A DNA stretch of 64,000 bases from JASGIT01 sp047601665 (lineage in GTDB: Bacteria > Pseudomonadota > Gammaproteobacteria > Burkholderiales > Burkholderiaceae_C), in the NCBI GenBank assembly GCA_047601665.1, contig JASGIT010000001.1, forward strand, positions 3,906,001-3,970,000. The letters are read 5' to 3'. Shown here piece after piece: positions 52,673 to 60,696 of this stretch. A program made the translations under genes and the position numbers. The notes under the pieces are model-generated. The model was not told the origin of the DNA and ran no database searches. It saw only the letters and a program-made list of their open reading frames with translations. The stretch's first letter is position 1, and every line of letters begins with the position of its first letter.

Positions 52673-53631
52673 TGGCCCCAGTAGATCAGCGCGTCGCGCC
52701 CTTCCACGGATAGCGAAACCTGCGCGCCCACGGGCAGCAGCACCTTGGTCTCCACATGGCCGAACGGCAGGTTGGTGAGCACGGGGGCCTTGATCTGCGT
52801 GCGCAGCCAGTCGATCACGCTTTGCAGCTTGAAGCCCTTGTCGTGCGGGGCCAGTTTGTACTGGGTGAACTGGCCGAGCACCACGGCCTTCTGCCGGGCC
52901 AGCACGCCCGCGTGCAGCAGCTGGGTCAACATGCGCTCCACGCGGTAGGGGTGCTCGCTGATGTCTTCCACGAACAGGATGCCGCCCTTCACCTTGGGGA
53001 AGTACGGCGTGCCGACCAGCGAGGTGAGCACCGCGAGGTTGCCGCCCCAGAGCGGCGCGGACTTCACGTAGACATCGGGCACGGCGGGCGTGCCGTCGTC
53101 GCGCGGCTTTTCCTTGTCCATGCGCCAGCCCGCGCCCTCGCCGTGGCCGGTGAGCAGGTCATCGAAGCAGGCGGCCATGATGTCGTCGGGCTCGCCCGCC
53201 ACGCCCCAGTCGACTTCGAGCGACGGGCCGGCCCAGGTGGTCGCGCCCGTCTCGGCCAGCACCGCGTTCTGGAAGGCCGTGAAGTCGCTCATACCGACGA
53301 AGCGCGTGCCGCGTTCGATGGCCTTGGCGACCTTCTTGTACTGGATGCCCGGCAGGATGCGCGTGAAGCCGTAGGCGGCGCGCGAGATCATCGCCACGTC
53401 GGCCCCGCTGGCGGCGGCGCGGTGGATGGCGGCCAGGCGCGTGGCATCGTCGCCCGCGAAGCGCGTGTGGGTGGCGAGCGCGTCGGCGTCCACCTCCACC
53501 TCGTGCCCCAGCGCCTTCAGCCGCGCGATACCGCGCTTGAACGCGGCCTTGTCGCGCACGGCGCTGGCGGGGGAATAGATGTAGATGTGCTTCGGGCCGT
53601 GGTCGTGGCCGCAGTGGTCATGGTCATGCAT
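52666..53631 (-). CDS. ldcA: LD-carboxypeptidase family protein (S66) with His-rich N-terminus
   Basis: A 321-residue S66-family serine peptidase that would trim tetrapeptides of recycled murein to tripeptides. The catalytic elements appear as FVGMSDFTAF (Ser), LFVEDISEHPYRVERML (Glu) and TNLPFGHVETKVLLPVGA (His). The usual RGGYG loop is altered to SRAAYGFTRILP. The first 12 residues, MHDHDHCGHDHG, are a His/Asp metal-binding-like tail not typical of the family. The start overlaps the end of the tadA-fusion gene by 8 bp, so translation is probably coupled. Confidence 0.88.
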   Translation of the reverse strand: MHDHDHCGHDHGPKHIYIYSPASAVRDKAAFKRGIARLKALGHEVEVDADALATHTRFAGDDATRLAAIHRAAASGADVAMISRAAYGFTRILPGIQYKKVAKAIERGTRFVGMSDFTAFQNAVLAETGATTWAGPSLEVDWGVAGEPDDIMAACFDDLLTGHGEGAGWRMDKEKPRDDGTPAVPDVYVKSAPLWGGNLAVLTSLVGTPYFPKVKGGILFVEDISEHPYRVERMLTQLLHAGVLARQKAVVLGQFTQYKLAPHDKGFKLQSVIDWLRTQIKAPVLTNLPFGHVETKVLLPVGAQVSLSVEGRDALIYWGHQ

Positions 53632-54664
53632 AGCGGGCGAAGTATTCCATAGCGCGTTCGGCGGAGGCGGCGCTGGTGTCGGGCACGGTGAATGCGGGCG
53701 CGCGGTCGTCCTGGGCAAAGCGGGCAAAGGCGCGCGGCCCGGCGCGGTGGCCCGCGTCGGGAAACGGCGCGGCATCGTCCTGCGCGCTTTCCAGCACGCG
53801 CAGCAACGGCGCATCCAATGACGGCAGCACCGCGCCCGGCTGGGCCACCAGCACCACGTTGCGCAGGCCCAGGCGTTGCACGCAATCGGTCAGCACCTGC
53901 TGGTGCCACGCCAGCGTGTGCGCGGCGTCTTTCTTGGGCTTGTCGCTGCGGCCAAAGCCGATGAGATCAGGCGCGACCACACGGTGGCCTGCCTGCGTGA
54001 ACACGGCCAGCATGGGCCGCCAGGCCTGGCTCCACGCGGGGCTGGCGTGCAGGCATAGCCACGTCAGCGGCGCATCACGCGGGCCTCCGTCCAGATAGTG
54101 CAGCCGCAGTCCGTCGAACATCAAATACTGGCCCGCGGGGCTGGCAAACCGCGCCTCGGGCGTGCGCAGCGCGTCTTCGCGCAGCGGCTCGGCCTGTTCG
54201 CGCCGGGCGCGGCGGCGGTCGCTGAAAAAGCCCTGCAGCAGCGCGGCGCACTCCTCGGCCAGCACCCCGCCCTGCACCGCCGTGTGGTGGTTCAGGCGCG
54301 GCTCGGCGAACAGGTCGAGCACCGAGCCGGCCACGCCCGTCTTCGCGTCCGCCGCGCCGAACACCACGCGCGCCAGCCGCGCATGGAGCATGGCGCCGCT
54401 GCACATGGCGCAGGGCTCCAGCGTGACGTAGAGCGTGCAGCCGTCGAGCCGGTAGTTGCCCAGGCGCCGCGCCGCCGCGCGCAACGCCGCGATCTCGGCA
54501 TGGGCCGTGGGGTCGTGGTCTGCGATGGGCGCGTTGCGCCCGGTGGCGATCACCTCGCCACCGCGCACCACCACGGCCCCCACGGGCACTTCGCCCTCGG
54601 CGGCGGCGGCGCGCGCCTGGGCCAGGGCTTCGCGCATCCAGGTGGCGTCGTCGGGTTCACTCAT
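53624..54664 (-). CDS. tadA: tRNA adenosine-34 deaminase fused to an alpha/beta-hydrolase-like domain
   Basis: A 346-residue protein. Residues 1-165 are TadA: the zinc ligands and proton shuttle are HAEIAAL and EPCAMCSGAMLHARLARVVFGA. TadA makes inosine at the wobble position of tRNA-Arg and is normally about 160 residues. Residues about 175-346 look like the N-terminal half of a haloalkane-dehalogenase-like hydrolase (HYLDGGPRDAPLTWLCLHA and VVAPDLIGFGRSDKP). The expected nucleophile elbow reads LVAQPGAVLP, and the cap and C-terminal half are missing or shortened. The ATG at 54664 abuts a repeat copy, so no normal ribosome site is seen. Confidence 0.9.
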   Translation of the reverse strand: MSEPDDATWMREALAQARAAAAEGEVPVGAVVVRGGEVIATGRNAPIADHDPTAHAEIAALRAAARRLGNYRLDGCTLYVTLEPCAMCSGAMLHARLARVVFGAADAKTGVAGSVLDLFAEPRLNHHTAVQGGVLAEECAALLQGFFSDRRRARREQAEPLREDALRTPEARFASPAGQYLMFDGLRLHYLDGGPRDAPLTWLCLHASPAWSQAWRPMLAVFTQAGHRVVAPDLIGFGRSDKPKKDAAHTLAWHQQVLTDCVQRLGLRNVVLVAQPGAVLPSLDAPLLRVLESAQDDAAPFPDAGHRAGPRAFARFAQDDRAPAFTVPDTSAASAERAMEYFARYA

Positions 54665-54716
54665 TTTTCGATAGCTGCTTGCGCTTTTCTGGTAAGCGTT
54701 AGAGGCACTTTTCACC
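54664..54716 (-). repeat. dispersed palindromic repeat, copy 7, abutting the tadA start
   Basis: CGATAGCTGCTTGCGCTT is followed by the spacer TTCTGGT and the arm AAGCGTT, then AGAGGCACTTTTCACC. It shares 23 identical bases with the copy in tex. The tadA start codon (CAT at 54662-54664) touches its end, so the repeat supplies the tadA leader. Confidence 0.85.
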
Positions 54717-54777
54717 AATATTCGCAATGAAGGGGTGCAGGGCAGGAATGTAGCCGCGCTGGGATAATCACGCCCTT

Positions 54778-56772
54778 ATGTCTTTGCTCCCCCACCAACT
54801 CGAACTGCTCTCCCCCGCGCGCGATGCCGACATCGGCATAGCGGCCGTGAACCACGGCGCCGACGCCGTCTACATCGGCGGCCCGGCCTTCGGCGCGCGC
54901 GCCACGGCGGGCAACGAGCTGCGCGATCTGGAGCGGCTGATCGCCCACGCGCACCGCTTCGGCAGCCGCATCTTCGTCACGCTCAACACCATCCTGCGTG
55001 ATGACGAGTTGGAAGCCGCACGCCGCATGGCCTGGCAGGTGTACGAGGCGGGGGCGGACGCGCTCATCATCCAGGACATGGGCCTGCTCGAAATCGACCT
55101 GCCGCCCATCCAGTTGCACGCCAGCACGCAGACCGACATCCGCACACCCGAGAAGGCGCGCTTCCTGCAGGACGCCGGCCTGTCGCAGATCGTGATCGCG
55201 CGCGAGCTGGATTTGCAGCAGATCGCCGCCGTGCGCGCCGCCACCGACCCGGCCCGCACCACCATCGAATTCTTCGTGCACGGCGCGCTGTGCGTGGCCT
55301 ATTCGGGCCAGTGCTTCATCAGCCACGCGCACACGGGCCGCAGCGCCAACCGGGGCGACTGCAACCAGGCCTGCCGCCTGCCCTACGAGGTGCTGGACGG
55401 GCAAGGCCGCATCATCGCGCACGAAAAGCACGTGCTCTCGATGAAGGACAACAACCAGTCCGACAACCTGCGCGCCCTCATCGCGGCGGGCGTGCGCAGC
55501 TTCAAGATCGAGGGGCGCTACAAGGACATGGGCTACGTGAAGAACATCACGGCCCACTACCGCAAGCTGCTCGACGAGATCATCGAGGAAGGCGAGTTCA
55601 CGCGCTCCTCGTCGGGCCGCACCACCTTCACCTTCACGCCCGACCCCGACCAGAACTTCAACCGCGAGTTCACCGACTACTTCGTCAATGGCCGCCAGGA
55701 CGATATCGGCGCGTTCGACACGCCCAAGACGCCGGGCCGCGCGATCGGCTGGGTCACCCAGATCGGCGACAAGTGGTTCGAGCTGGAGACCAGCGACCGC
55801 GCCACCGTGCTGCACAACGGCGACGGGCTGTGCTACTACGACCTGCAAAAGGAACTGGTGGGCGTGCACATCAACCGCGCCGAGAGCATGAAAAACGGCC
55901 CGAGTCAGGCAATCTGGCGCGTGTTCCCCAAGGACGCGATCGCGGGCTTCAAGGACTTGCGCAAAGGGCTGGAAATCAACCGCAACCGCGACATGGACTG
56001 GGTGCGCACGCTCGACAAGAAATCGAGCGACCGGCGCATCGGCCTGTGGGCGCAGTTCGCTGAAACGCCAGACGGCTTCGCGCTCACGCTGACCGACGAG
56101 GACGGCTTCATCGGCCACGCCGCCATCACGCAAGCGCACCAGAGCGCCACCGACGCCGCCCGGGCCGATGCCACGCTGCGCGAGCAGCTGGGCCGCTTTG
56201 GCGCGACGATTTTTGAAGTCCACGACATCGCGCTGCAACTCACCCAGCCCTGGTTCGTGCCCGCCTCCGCGCTCAACCAGCTGCGCCGCGACGCGGTGGC
56301 CGCGCTGGAACAGGCGCGCGCCCAGGGCTTCGTCCGCCTGCCGCGCGCCACGCCCGTCGAGCCGCCCGCGCCCTTCCCCGAAGACACGCTGACCTACCTC
56401 GCCAACGTGTTCAACCACAAGGCGCACGACTTCTACGCCAAGCATGGCGTGAAGGTGATCGACGCGGCCTACGAGTCGAAGGAAGAAGAAGGCGAAGTCA
56501 GCCTGATGATCACCAAGCACTGCGTGCGCTTCTCGATGAGCCTGTGCCCCAAGCAGGCCAAGGGCGTGATCGGCGTGAAGGGCACCATCAAGGCCGAGCC
56601 GCTGCAACTGATCAACGGCAAGGAGAAGCTCACGCTGCGCTTCGACTGCAAGCCCTGCGAGATGCACGTGGTGGGGCGCATGAAGAAGTCGGTGATGAAC
56701 CAGCACCGCAAGGACATGCGCGAATTCCCGATGCAGTTCTACCGCACGCGCCCGCAGGCACAGCGGGATTGA
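54778..56772 (+). CDS. rlhA: U32 peptidase-family RNA hydroxylase (RlhA-like)
   Basis: A 664-residue U32-family protein of the long YdcP/RlhA type. It has the opening LELLSPARDADIGIAAVNHGADAVYIGGPAFGAR, QLHASTQTDIRTPEKARFL, EFFVHGALCVAYSGQCFISH and the Cys-bearing RSANRGDCNQACRLPYEV. C-terminal Cys residues follow (SLCPKQ and DCKPCEMHVVGRMKKS). In Escherichia coli RlhA forms 5-hydroxycytidine at C2501 of 23S rRNA using prephenate-linked chemistry. The length and the tail support RlhA over the shorter TrhP. It is divergent from tadA, separated by repeat copy 7. Confidence 0.88.
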   Translation: MSLLPHQLELLSPARDADIGIAAVNHGADAVYIGGPAFGARATAGNELRDLERLIAHAHRFGSRIFVTLNTILRDDELEAARRMAWQVYEAGADALIIQDMGLLEIDLPPIQLHASTQTDIRTPEKARFLQDAGLSQIVIARELDLQQIAAVRAATDPARTTIEFFVHGALCVAYSGQCFISHAHTGRSANRGDCNQACRLPYEVLDGQGRIIAHEKHVLSMKDNNQSDNLRALIAAGVRSFKIEGRYKDMGYVKNITAHYRKLLDEIIEEGEFTRSSSGRTTFTFTPDPDQNFNREFTDYFVNGRQDDIGAFDTPKTPGRAIGWVTQIGDKWFELETSDRATVLHNGDGLCYYDLQKELVGVHINRAESMKNGPSQAIWRVFPKDAIAGFKDLRKGLEINRNRDMDWVRTLDKKSSDRRIGLWAQFAETPDGFALTLTDEDGFIGHAAITQAHQSATDAARADATLREQLGRFGATIFEVHDIALQLTQPWFVPASALNQLRRDAVAALEQARAQGFVRLPRATPVEPPAPFPEDTLTYLANVFNHKAHDFYAKHGVKVIDAAYESKEEEGEVSLMITKHCVRFSMSLCPKQAKGVIGVKGTIKAEPLQLINGKEKLTLRFDCKPCEMHVVGRMKKSVMNQHRKDMREFPMQFYRTRPQAQRD

Positions 56773-56773
56773 T

Positions 56774-56826
56774 GGTCAAAATGGCCTCCAGCGCTTATCC
56801 ATCAAGCGCTAGCAGCTCCTGATTAC
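56774..56826 (-). repeat. dispersed palindromic repeat, copy 8
   Basis: GGTCAAAATGG leads into CCAGCGCTT-ATCCATC-AAGCGCTAG (56790-56814), with one mismatch. It starts 2 bases after the rlhA stop and ends 8 bases before the GTG of the exonuclease gene, so it forms the leader of that gene. Confidence 0.85.
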
Positions 56827-56833
56827 ATAGCAA

Positions 56834-57445
56834 GTGCCACGCCGCAAAGCCCCCAGCAAGGAAGACTCCGCGCTGCTGCCGCCCTTCGCGCAGTTGCCGG
56901 ACGCTGCCATCCACGTGCCCGGCACGCCCGAGGCTTTCGCCGCCGCGCGCGCCGCGCTGCTGGCCGCGCCGGTGCTGGGCTTCGACACCGAAAGCCGCCC
57001 GCTCTTCAACGCCGGGCAGGACGACACCGGCCCGCACCTCGTGCAGTTCGCCACGCCCGCCGCCGCCTGGCTGCTGCAGCTGCACCACCCCGAGGCGCTG
57101 GAGATCGCCCGCGCCGTGCTCGCCTCGCCGCGCATCCGCAAGGTGGGCTTCGGGCTGGACAACGACCGCCACAGCCTGCCGCGCCGCCTGGGCGTGGAGC
57201 TGGAGCAGCTGGTGGACCTGGACCGCGTGTTCGGCCGCCACGGGTACGGCCGCAACACCGGCGTGCGCGCCGCCGTGGCGCTGGTGCTGGGGCAGAACTT
57301 CCGCAAGTCCAAGAAGACCAGCACCTCCAACTGGGCCGTGCGGCGGCTTTCGCCGGGGCAAGTCCGCTACGCGGCCAACGATGCCCATGCGCCCGCCGTG
57401 CTGTACCAGGCGCTGCCCGCGTGGGAAGCCCGCATAAGCTCATAG
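56834..57445 (+). CDS. DEDD-type 3'-5' exonuclease
   Basis: A 203-residue RNase D-like exonuclease domain. The acidic metal ligands are in LGFDTESRPLF (D and E), KVGFGLDNDRHSL (D) and VRYAANDAHAPAVLYQAL (Y and D, exo III of the DEDDy type). No HRDC domain is attached, so it is the short type seen in WRN-exonuclease-like bacterial proteins. Start GTG at 56834, without a visible Shine-Dalgarno sequence because the repeat lies directly upstream. Confidence 0.9.
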   Translation: MPRRKAPSKEDSALLPPFAQLPDAAIHVPGTPEAFAAARAALLAAPVLGFDTESRPLFNAGQDDTGPHLVQFATPAAAWLLQLHHPEALEIARAVLASPRIRKVGFGLDNDRHSLPRRLGVELEQLVDLDRVFGRHGYGRNTGVRAAVALVLGQNFRKSKKTSTSNWAVRRLSPGQVRYAANDAHAPAVLYQALPAWEARISS

Positions 57446-57507
57446 CCAAAGCACCGGCGGGCCTGGCCCACAATGCGCGTCTCATCCACCACCCGAGGAA
57501 GACACCG

Positions 57508-58791
57508 ATGCGCATCGAAACCCTGGCCGTCCACGCCGCCTACTCGCCCGACCCGACCACCAAGTCCGTGGCCGTGCCCATCTACCAGACCGTGGCCTAC
57601 GCCTTCGACAGCGCGCAACACGGGGCCGACCTGTTCGACCTCAAGGTGCCGGGCAATATCTACACGCGCATCATGAACCCGACCAACGACGTGCTCGAAA
57701 AGCGCGTCGCGGCGCTCGAAGGCGGCATCGGCGCCGTGGCCGTGGCCTCGGGTATGGCGGCTGTCACCTACGCCATCCAGGCCATCGCCGAGGCGGGCGA
57801 CAACATCGTCAGCGCCAGCACGCTCTACGGCGGCACCTACAACCTGTTCGCGCACACCTTCCCGCAGCAGGGCATCACGGTGCGCTTCGCCGACCCGCGC
57901 GACCCGGCGAGCTTCGCCAAGCTCATCGACGAACGCACCAAGGCCGTGTTCTGCGAATCCATCGGCAACCCGCTGGGCAACGTGACCGACATCCAGGCCC
58001 TGGCCGACGTGGCCCACGCGCACGGCGTGCCGCTGATCGTGGACAACACCGTGCCCAGCCCCTACCTGCTGCGCCCCTTCGAGCACGGCGCCGACATCGT
58101 GGTGCACGCGCTCACCAAGTATCTGGGCGGCCACGGCAACAGCATCGGCGGCGCCATCGTGGACAGCGGCAAATTCCCGTGGGCCGAGCACAAGGCCCGC
58201 TTCAAGCGCCTGAACGAGCCCGACGTGAGCTACCACGGCGTGGTCTACACCGAGGCCCTGGGCCCCGCCGCGTACATCGGCCGCGTGCGCGTGGTGCCGC
58301 TGCGCAACATGGGCGCGGCGCTGGCGCCGCACAGCGCCTTCCTGATCCTGCAAGGCATCGAGACGCTGCCGCTGCGCATGGACCGCATCTGCGAGAACTC
58401 GCAAAAGATCGCCGAAACGCTGCAACGGCACCCCAAGGTCGAATGGGTGCGCTACGCGGGCCTGCCCGACCACCCCGACCACGCGCTGGTGCAGCGCCAG
58501 TCGGGTGGCAAGGCATCGGGCATCCTGTCGTTCAGCCTGAAAGCCACCGACGGCGACGCGCGCGCCGCCGGTGCGCGCTTCCTCGACGCGCTGAAGCTCT
58601 TCACGCGCCTGGTGAACATCGGCGACGCCAAGTCTCTGGCCACGCACCCGGCCTCGACCACGCACCGCCAGCTGGACGCCGGCGAACTCGCCAAGGCGGG
58701 GGTCAGCGAGGGCATGGTGCGCCTGTCCATCGGCATCGAGCACATCGACGACCTGCTCGAAGACCTCGCGCAGGCGCTGGCCGCGGTTTGA
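57508..58791 (+). CDS. metY: O-acetylhomoserine sulfhydrylase
   Basis: A 427-residue PLP enzyme of the Cys/Met family. It begins TLAVHAAYSPDPTTKSVAVPIYQTVAYAFDSA, has VASGMAAVTYAIQAI and the cofactor Lys in HALTKYLGGHGNSIGG, and contains the long insertion (YIGRVRVVPLRNMGAALAP) typical of O-acetylhomoserine aminocarboxypropyltransferase. It makes homocysteine directly from O-acetylhomoserine and sulfide. The ATG at 57508 follows CGAGGAAGAC. A strong terminator follows the stop. Confidence 0.94.
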   Translation: MRIETLAVHAAYSPDPTTKSVAVPIYQTVAYAFDSAQHGADLFDLKVPGNIYTRIMNPTNDVLEKRVAALEGGIGAVAVASGMAAVTYAIQAIAEAGDNIVSASTLYGGTYNLFAHTFPQQGITVRFADPRDPASFAKLIDERTKAVFCESIGNPLGNVTDIQALADVAHAHGVPLIVDNTVPSPYLLRPFEHGADIVVHALTKYLGGHGNSIGGAIVDSGKFPWAEHKARFKRLNEPDVSYHGVVYTEALGPAAYIGRVRVVPLRNMGAALAPHSAFLILQGIETLPLRMDRICENSQKIAETLQRHPKVEWVRYAGLPDHPDHALVQRQSGGKASGILSFSLKATDGDARAAGARFLDALKLFTRLVNIGDAKSLATHPASTTHRQLDAGELAKAGVSEGMVRLSIGIEHIDDLLEDLAQALAAV

Positions 58792-58820
58792 CCTGCGACA
58801 ACAATTCGAGGCAAAAAACC

Positions 58821-58850
58821 CCGCGCGCCACGGGGCGCGCGGCTTTTTTC
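58821..58850 (+). terminator. rho-independent terminator after metY
   Basis: A perfect 9-bp stem CCGCGCGCC / GGCGCGCGG with loop ACGG is followed by CTTTTTTCC. A-residues before the stem (58813-58818) would allow function on the other strand too, but no gene faces it there. Confidence 0.9.
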
Positions 58851-58906
58851 CAGTAGCATCGGCCCCTGCATTCGCTGGTGAACAACTTACGAAGGAACCA
58901 ATCCCT

Positions 58907-59194
58907 ATGGCAACTGCAACCAAAACTGCGGCTCCCGCGAAAAAACGCGCGCCCAGCGCCGCCTTCATGAAGCCGCTGACGCCCAGCCCCGCGCTGGCCG
59001 CCGTGGTGGGCGCTACGCCGCTGCCGCGCACCGAGGTCATCAGCAAACTGTGGGTCTACATCAAGGCCCACAACCTGCAAGACCAGGCCAACAAGCGCAT
59101 GATCAACGCGGACGCCAAGCTCAAAGAAGTGTTCGGCAAGTCCCAGGTGTCCATGTTCGAAATGGCGGGCCTGATCGGCAAGCACGTGAGCTGA
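58907..59194 (+). CDS. SWIB/MDM2 domain protein
   Basis: A 95-residue small protein. A basic Ala/Lys-rich tail (1-20) precedes a SWIB domain: FMKPLTPSPALAAVVGATPLPRTEVISKLWVYIKAHNLQD and ends MFEMAGLIGKHVS. SWIB domains are eukaryotic chromatin-remodelling folds that also occur in Chlamydia, where one is linked to topoisomerase, and in many Burkholderiales. Bacterial function is unclear; a nucleoid role is plausible. It is monocistronic, flanked by two clear terminators, with GAAGGAACC before the ATG, suggesting high expression. Confidence 0.92.
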   Translation: MATATKTAAPAKKRAPSAAFMKPLTPSPALAAVVGATPLPRTEVISKLWVYIKAHNLQDQANKRMINADAKLKEVFGKSQVSMFEMAGLIGKHVS

Positions 59195-59218
59195 GCCCCC
59201 TCTCCACCCCGCACCCCA

Positions 59219-59245
59219 AGCCGGCGCCCGCCGGCTTTTTCTTTT
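59219..59245 (+). terminator. rho-independent terminator after the SWIB gene
   Basis: A 7-bp stem AGCCGGC / GCCGGCT with loop GCCC is followed by TTTTCTTTTT. It ends only about 7 bases before the MFS start codon, so the MFS gene may be read through or use a very close promoter. Confidence 0.88.
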
Positions 59246-59251
59246 TCTCCT

Positions 59252-60448
59252 ATGGACAGCCCCGTCACGCCCCCCTCGCCCAGCCACTCCTTCCGCAACG
59301 CCGTGCTGGCCATGGGCGTGGGGGGCTTCAGCATCGGCACGGGCGAGTTCGTCATCATGGGCCTGCTGCCCGATGCCGCCCGGGACCTGGGCATTTCCAT
59401 CCCCGCCGCCGGCCACCTGATCAGCGCCTATGCCCTGGGCGTGGTGATCGGCGCGCCGGTGCTGGCCGTGCTCGGCGCGCGCATGGGGCGCCGCACGCTG
59501 CTGATGGCGCTGATGCTGTTCTACGCCATGGGCAATTTCGCCAGCGCCGTCGCGCCGGGCTACGCGGCCATGGTGCTGATGCGCTGGCTCAGCGGCCTGC
59601 CGCACGGCACCTACTTCGGCGTGGCGGCGCTGGTGGCCGCGCAGCTTGCGCCCGCCGGCCGGCGCGCGCAGGCCGTGGGCTACGTCATGCTGGGCCTGAC
59701 GGTCGCCACGCTGGTGGGCGTGCCGCTGGCCGCCTGGCTGGGCCAGTGGCTGGGCTGGCGGGCCGCCTTCGCGCTGGTGGGCGCCATTGCCCTGCTGTGC
59801 GTGGGCCTGGTGTGGCGCTGGCTGCCCGATCTGCCGGCGCAGGCCGGCGCCAGCCCGTGGCGCGAGCTGGGCGCGCTGCGCCGCAAGCAGGTATGGCTCA
59901 CGCTGGGCATCGCGGCCATCGGCTTCGGCGGCATGTTCTCGGTGTTCAGCTACATCAAGCCCACGCTCATGAACCTGGCGGGCCTGCCCGAGCCAGGGGT
60001 TCCCTTCGTGCTGGCGCTGTTCGGCCTCGGCATGGTCGGCGGTAACCTGGCCGGCGCGCGGCTGGCGGACAAGGCGCTCATGCCCACCATCGGCGGCCTG
60101 CTGGCGTGGTCGGGCGCCGTGCTGGTGCTGTTCTGCTTCACGGCCCACCACCTGTGGCTGGGCGCGTTCAACGTGCTGCTGGTGGGCACGGCGGTCGCCC
60201 TGGGGCCGGCCTTGCAGATACGGCTGATGGACGTGGCGGGCGACGCCCAGGCCCTGGCCGCCGCCCTCAACCATTCGGCCTTCAACCTGGCCAACGCGCT
60301 GGGCGCGTGGCTGGGCGGCGTCACCATCTCGATGGGGCTGGGCTGGGCATCCACCGGCTGGGTCGGCATGTTGCTGGCGCTGGGCGGGCTGGTGATCTTC
60401 GGCATCGCGTGGGCCGACATGCGGCGCCAGCGCGCGGACGCCGCATAG
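59252..60448 (+). CDS. MFS efflux transporter (DHA1, AraJ-like)
   Basis: A 398-residue 12-helix major facilitator. The cytoplasmic loop motif GARMGRRTLLMALML (motif A type), the helix-1 pattern GVGGFSIGTGEFVIMGLLPDAA and SGLPHGTYFGVAALV in helix 4 match the DHA1 AraJ/YdhP group of drug or sugar exporters. Substrate unknown. No ribosome site is obvious because the preceding T-rich terminator occupies that space. Confidence 0.9.
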   Translation: MDSPVTPPSPSHSFRNAVLAMGVGGFSIGTGEFVIMGLLPDAARDLGISIPAAGHLISAYALGVVIGAPVLAVLGARMGRRTLLMALMLFYAMGNFASAVAPGYAAMVLMRWLSGLPHGTYFGVAALVAAQLAPAGRRAQAVGYVMLGLTVATLVGVPLAAWLGQWLGWRAAFALVGAIALLCVGLVWRWLPDLPAQAGASPWRELGALRRKQVWLTLGIAAIGFGGMFSVFSYIKPTLMNLAGLPEPGVPFVLALFGLGMVGGNLAGARLADKALMPTIGGLLAWSGAVLVLFCFTAHHLWLGAFNVLLVGTAVALGPALQIRLMDVAGDAQALAAALNHSAFNLANALGAWLGGVTISMGLGWASTGWVGMLLALGGLVIFGIAWADMRRQRADAA

Positions 60449-60577
60449 GCACCCTGCCCCTCCGGATGCGCCGCGCCACAGGTGAACGCGCGCGGCACGC
60501 CCCTGCCCGCACCCCGCTTTACGGCATCTGACAACCAGGCGACAGAGTCTCGATGTTTCTGTTGCGTGAAAACAAAG

Positions 60578-60606
60578 TTGAAATTGATAATGAATCTCAT
60601 TATCGA
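60578..60606 (+). promoter_or_regulatory. promoter with Fur box upstream of the siderophore receptor
   Basis: GATAATGAATCTCATTATC (60586-60604) is a perfect inverted repeat matching the 19-bp Fur consensus. It overlaps a promoter-like pair, TTGAAA at 60578 and TATCGA at 60601, spaced 17 bp. Iron-loaded Fur would block polymerase directly. The 248-bp gap 60449-60696 contains no gene; the rest of it shows nothing clear. Confidence 0.88.
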
Positions 60607-60696
60607 TATCATTTTCTTTGCACCACGTAACAGGCCGGGCGTTCGGATGCCGGGCCTCGGTGGTGCATTTCTTGTCCGTTCCATTCACTTGCTCAC

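Noticed and set aside
54665..54727. A 21-codon N-terminal extension of TadA
   Set aside because: It would be encoded almost wholly by repeat copy 7, and the TadA domain starts normally at the ATG at 54664.
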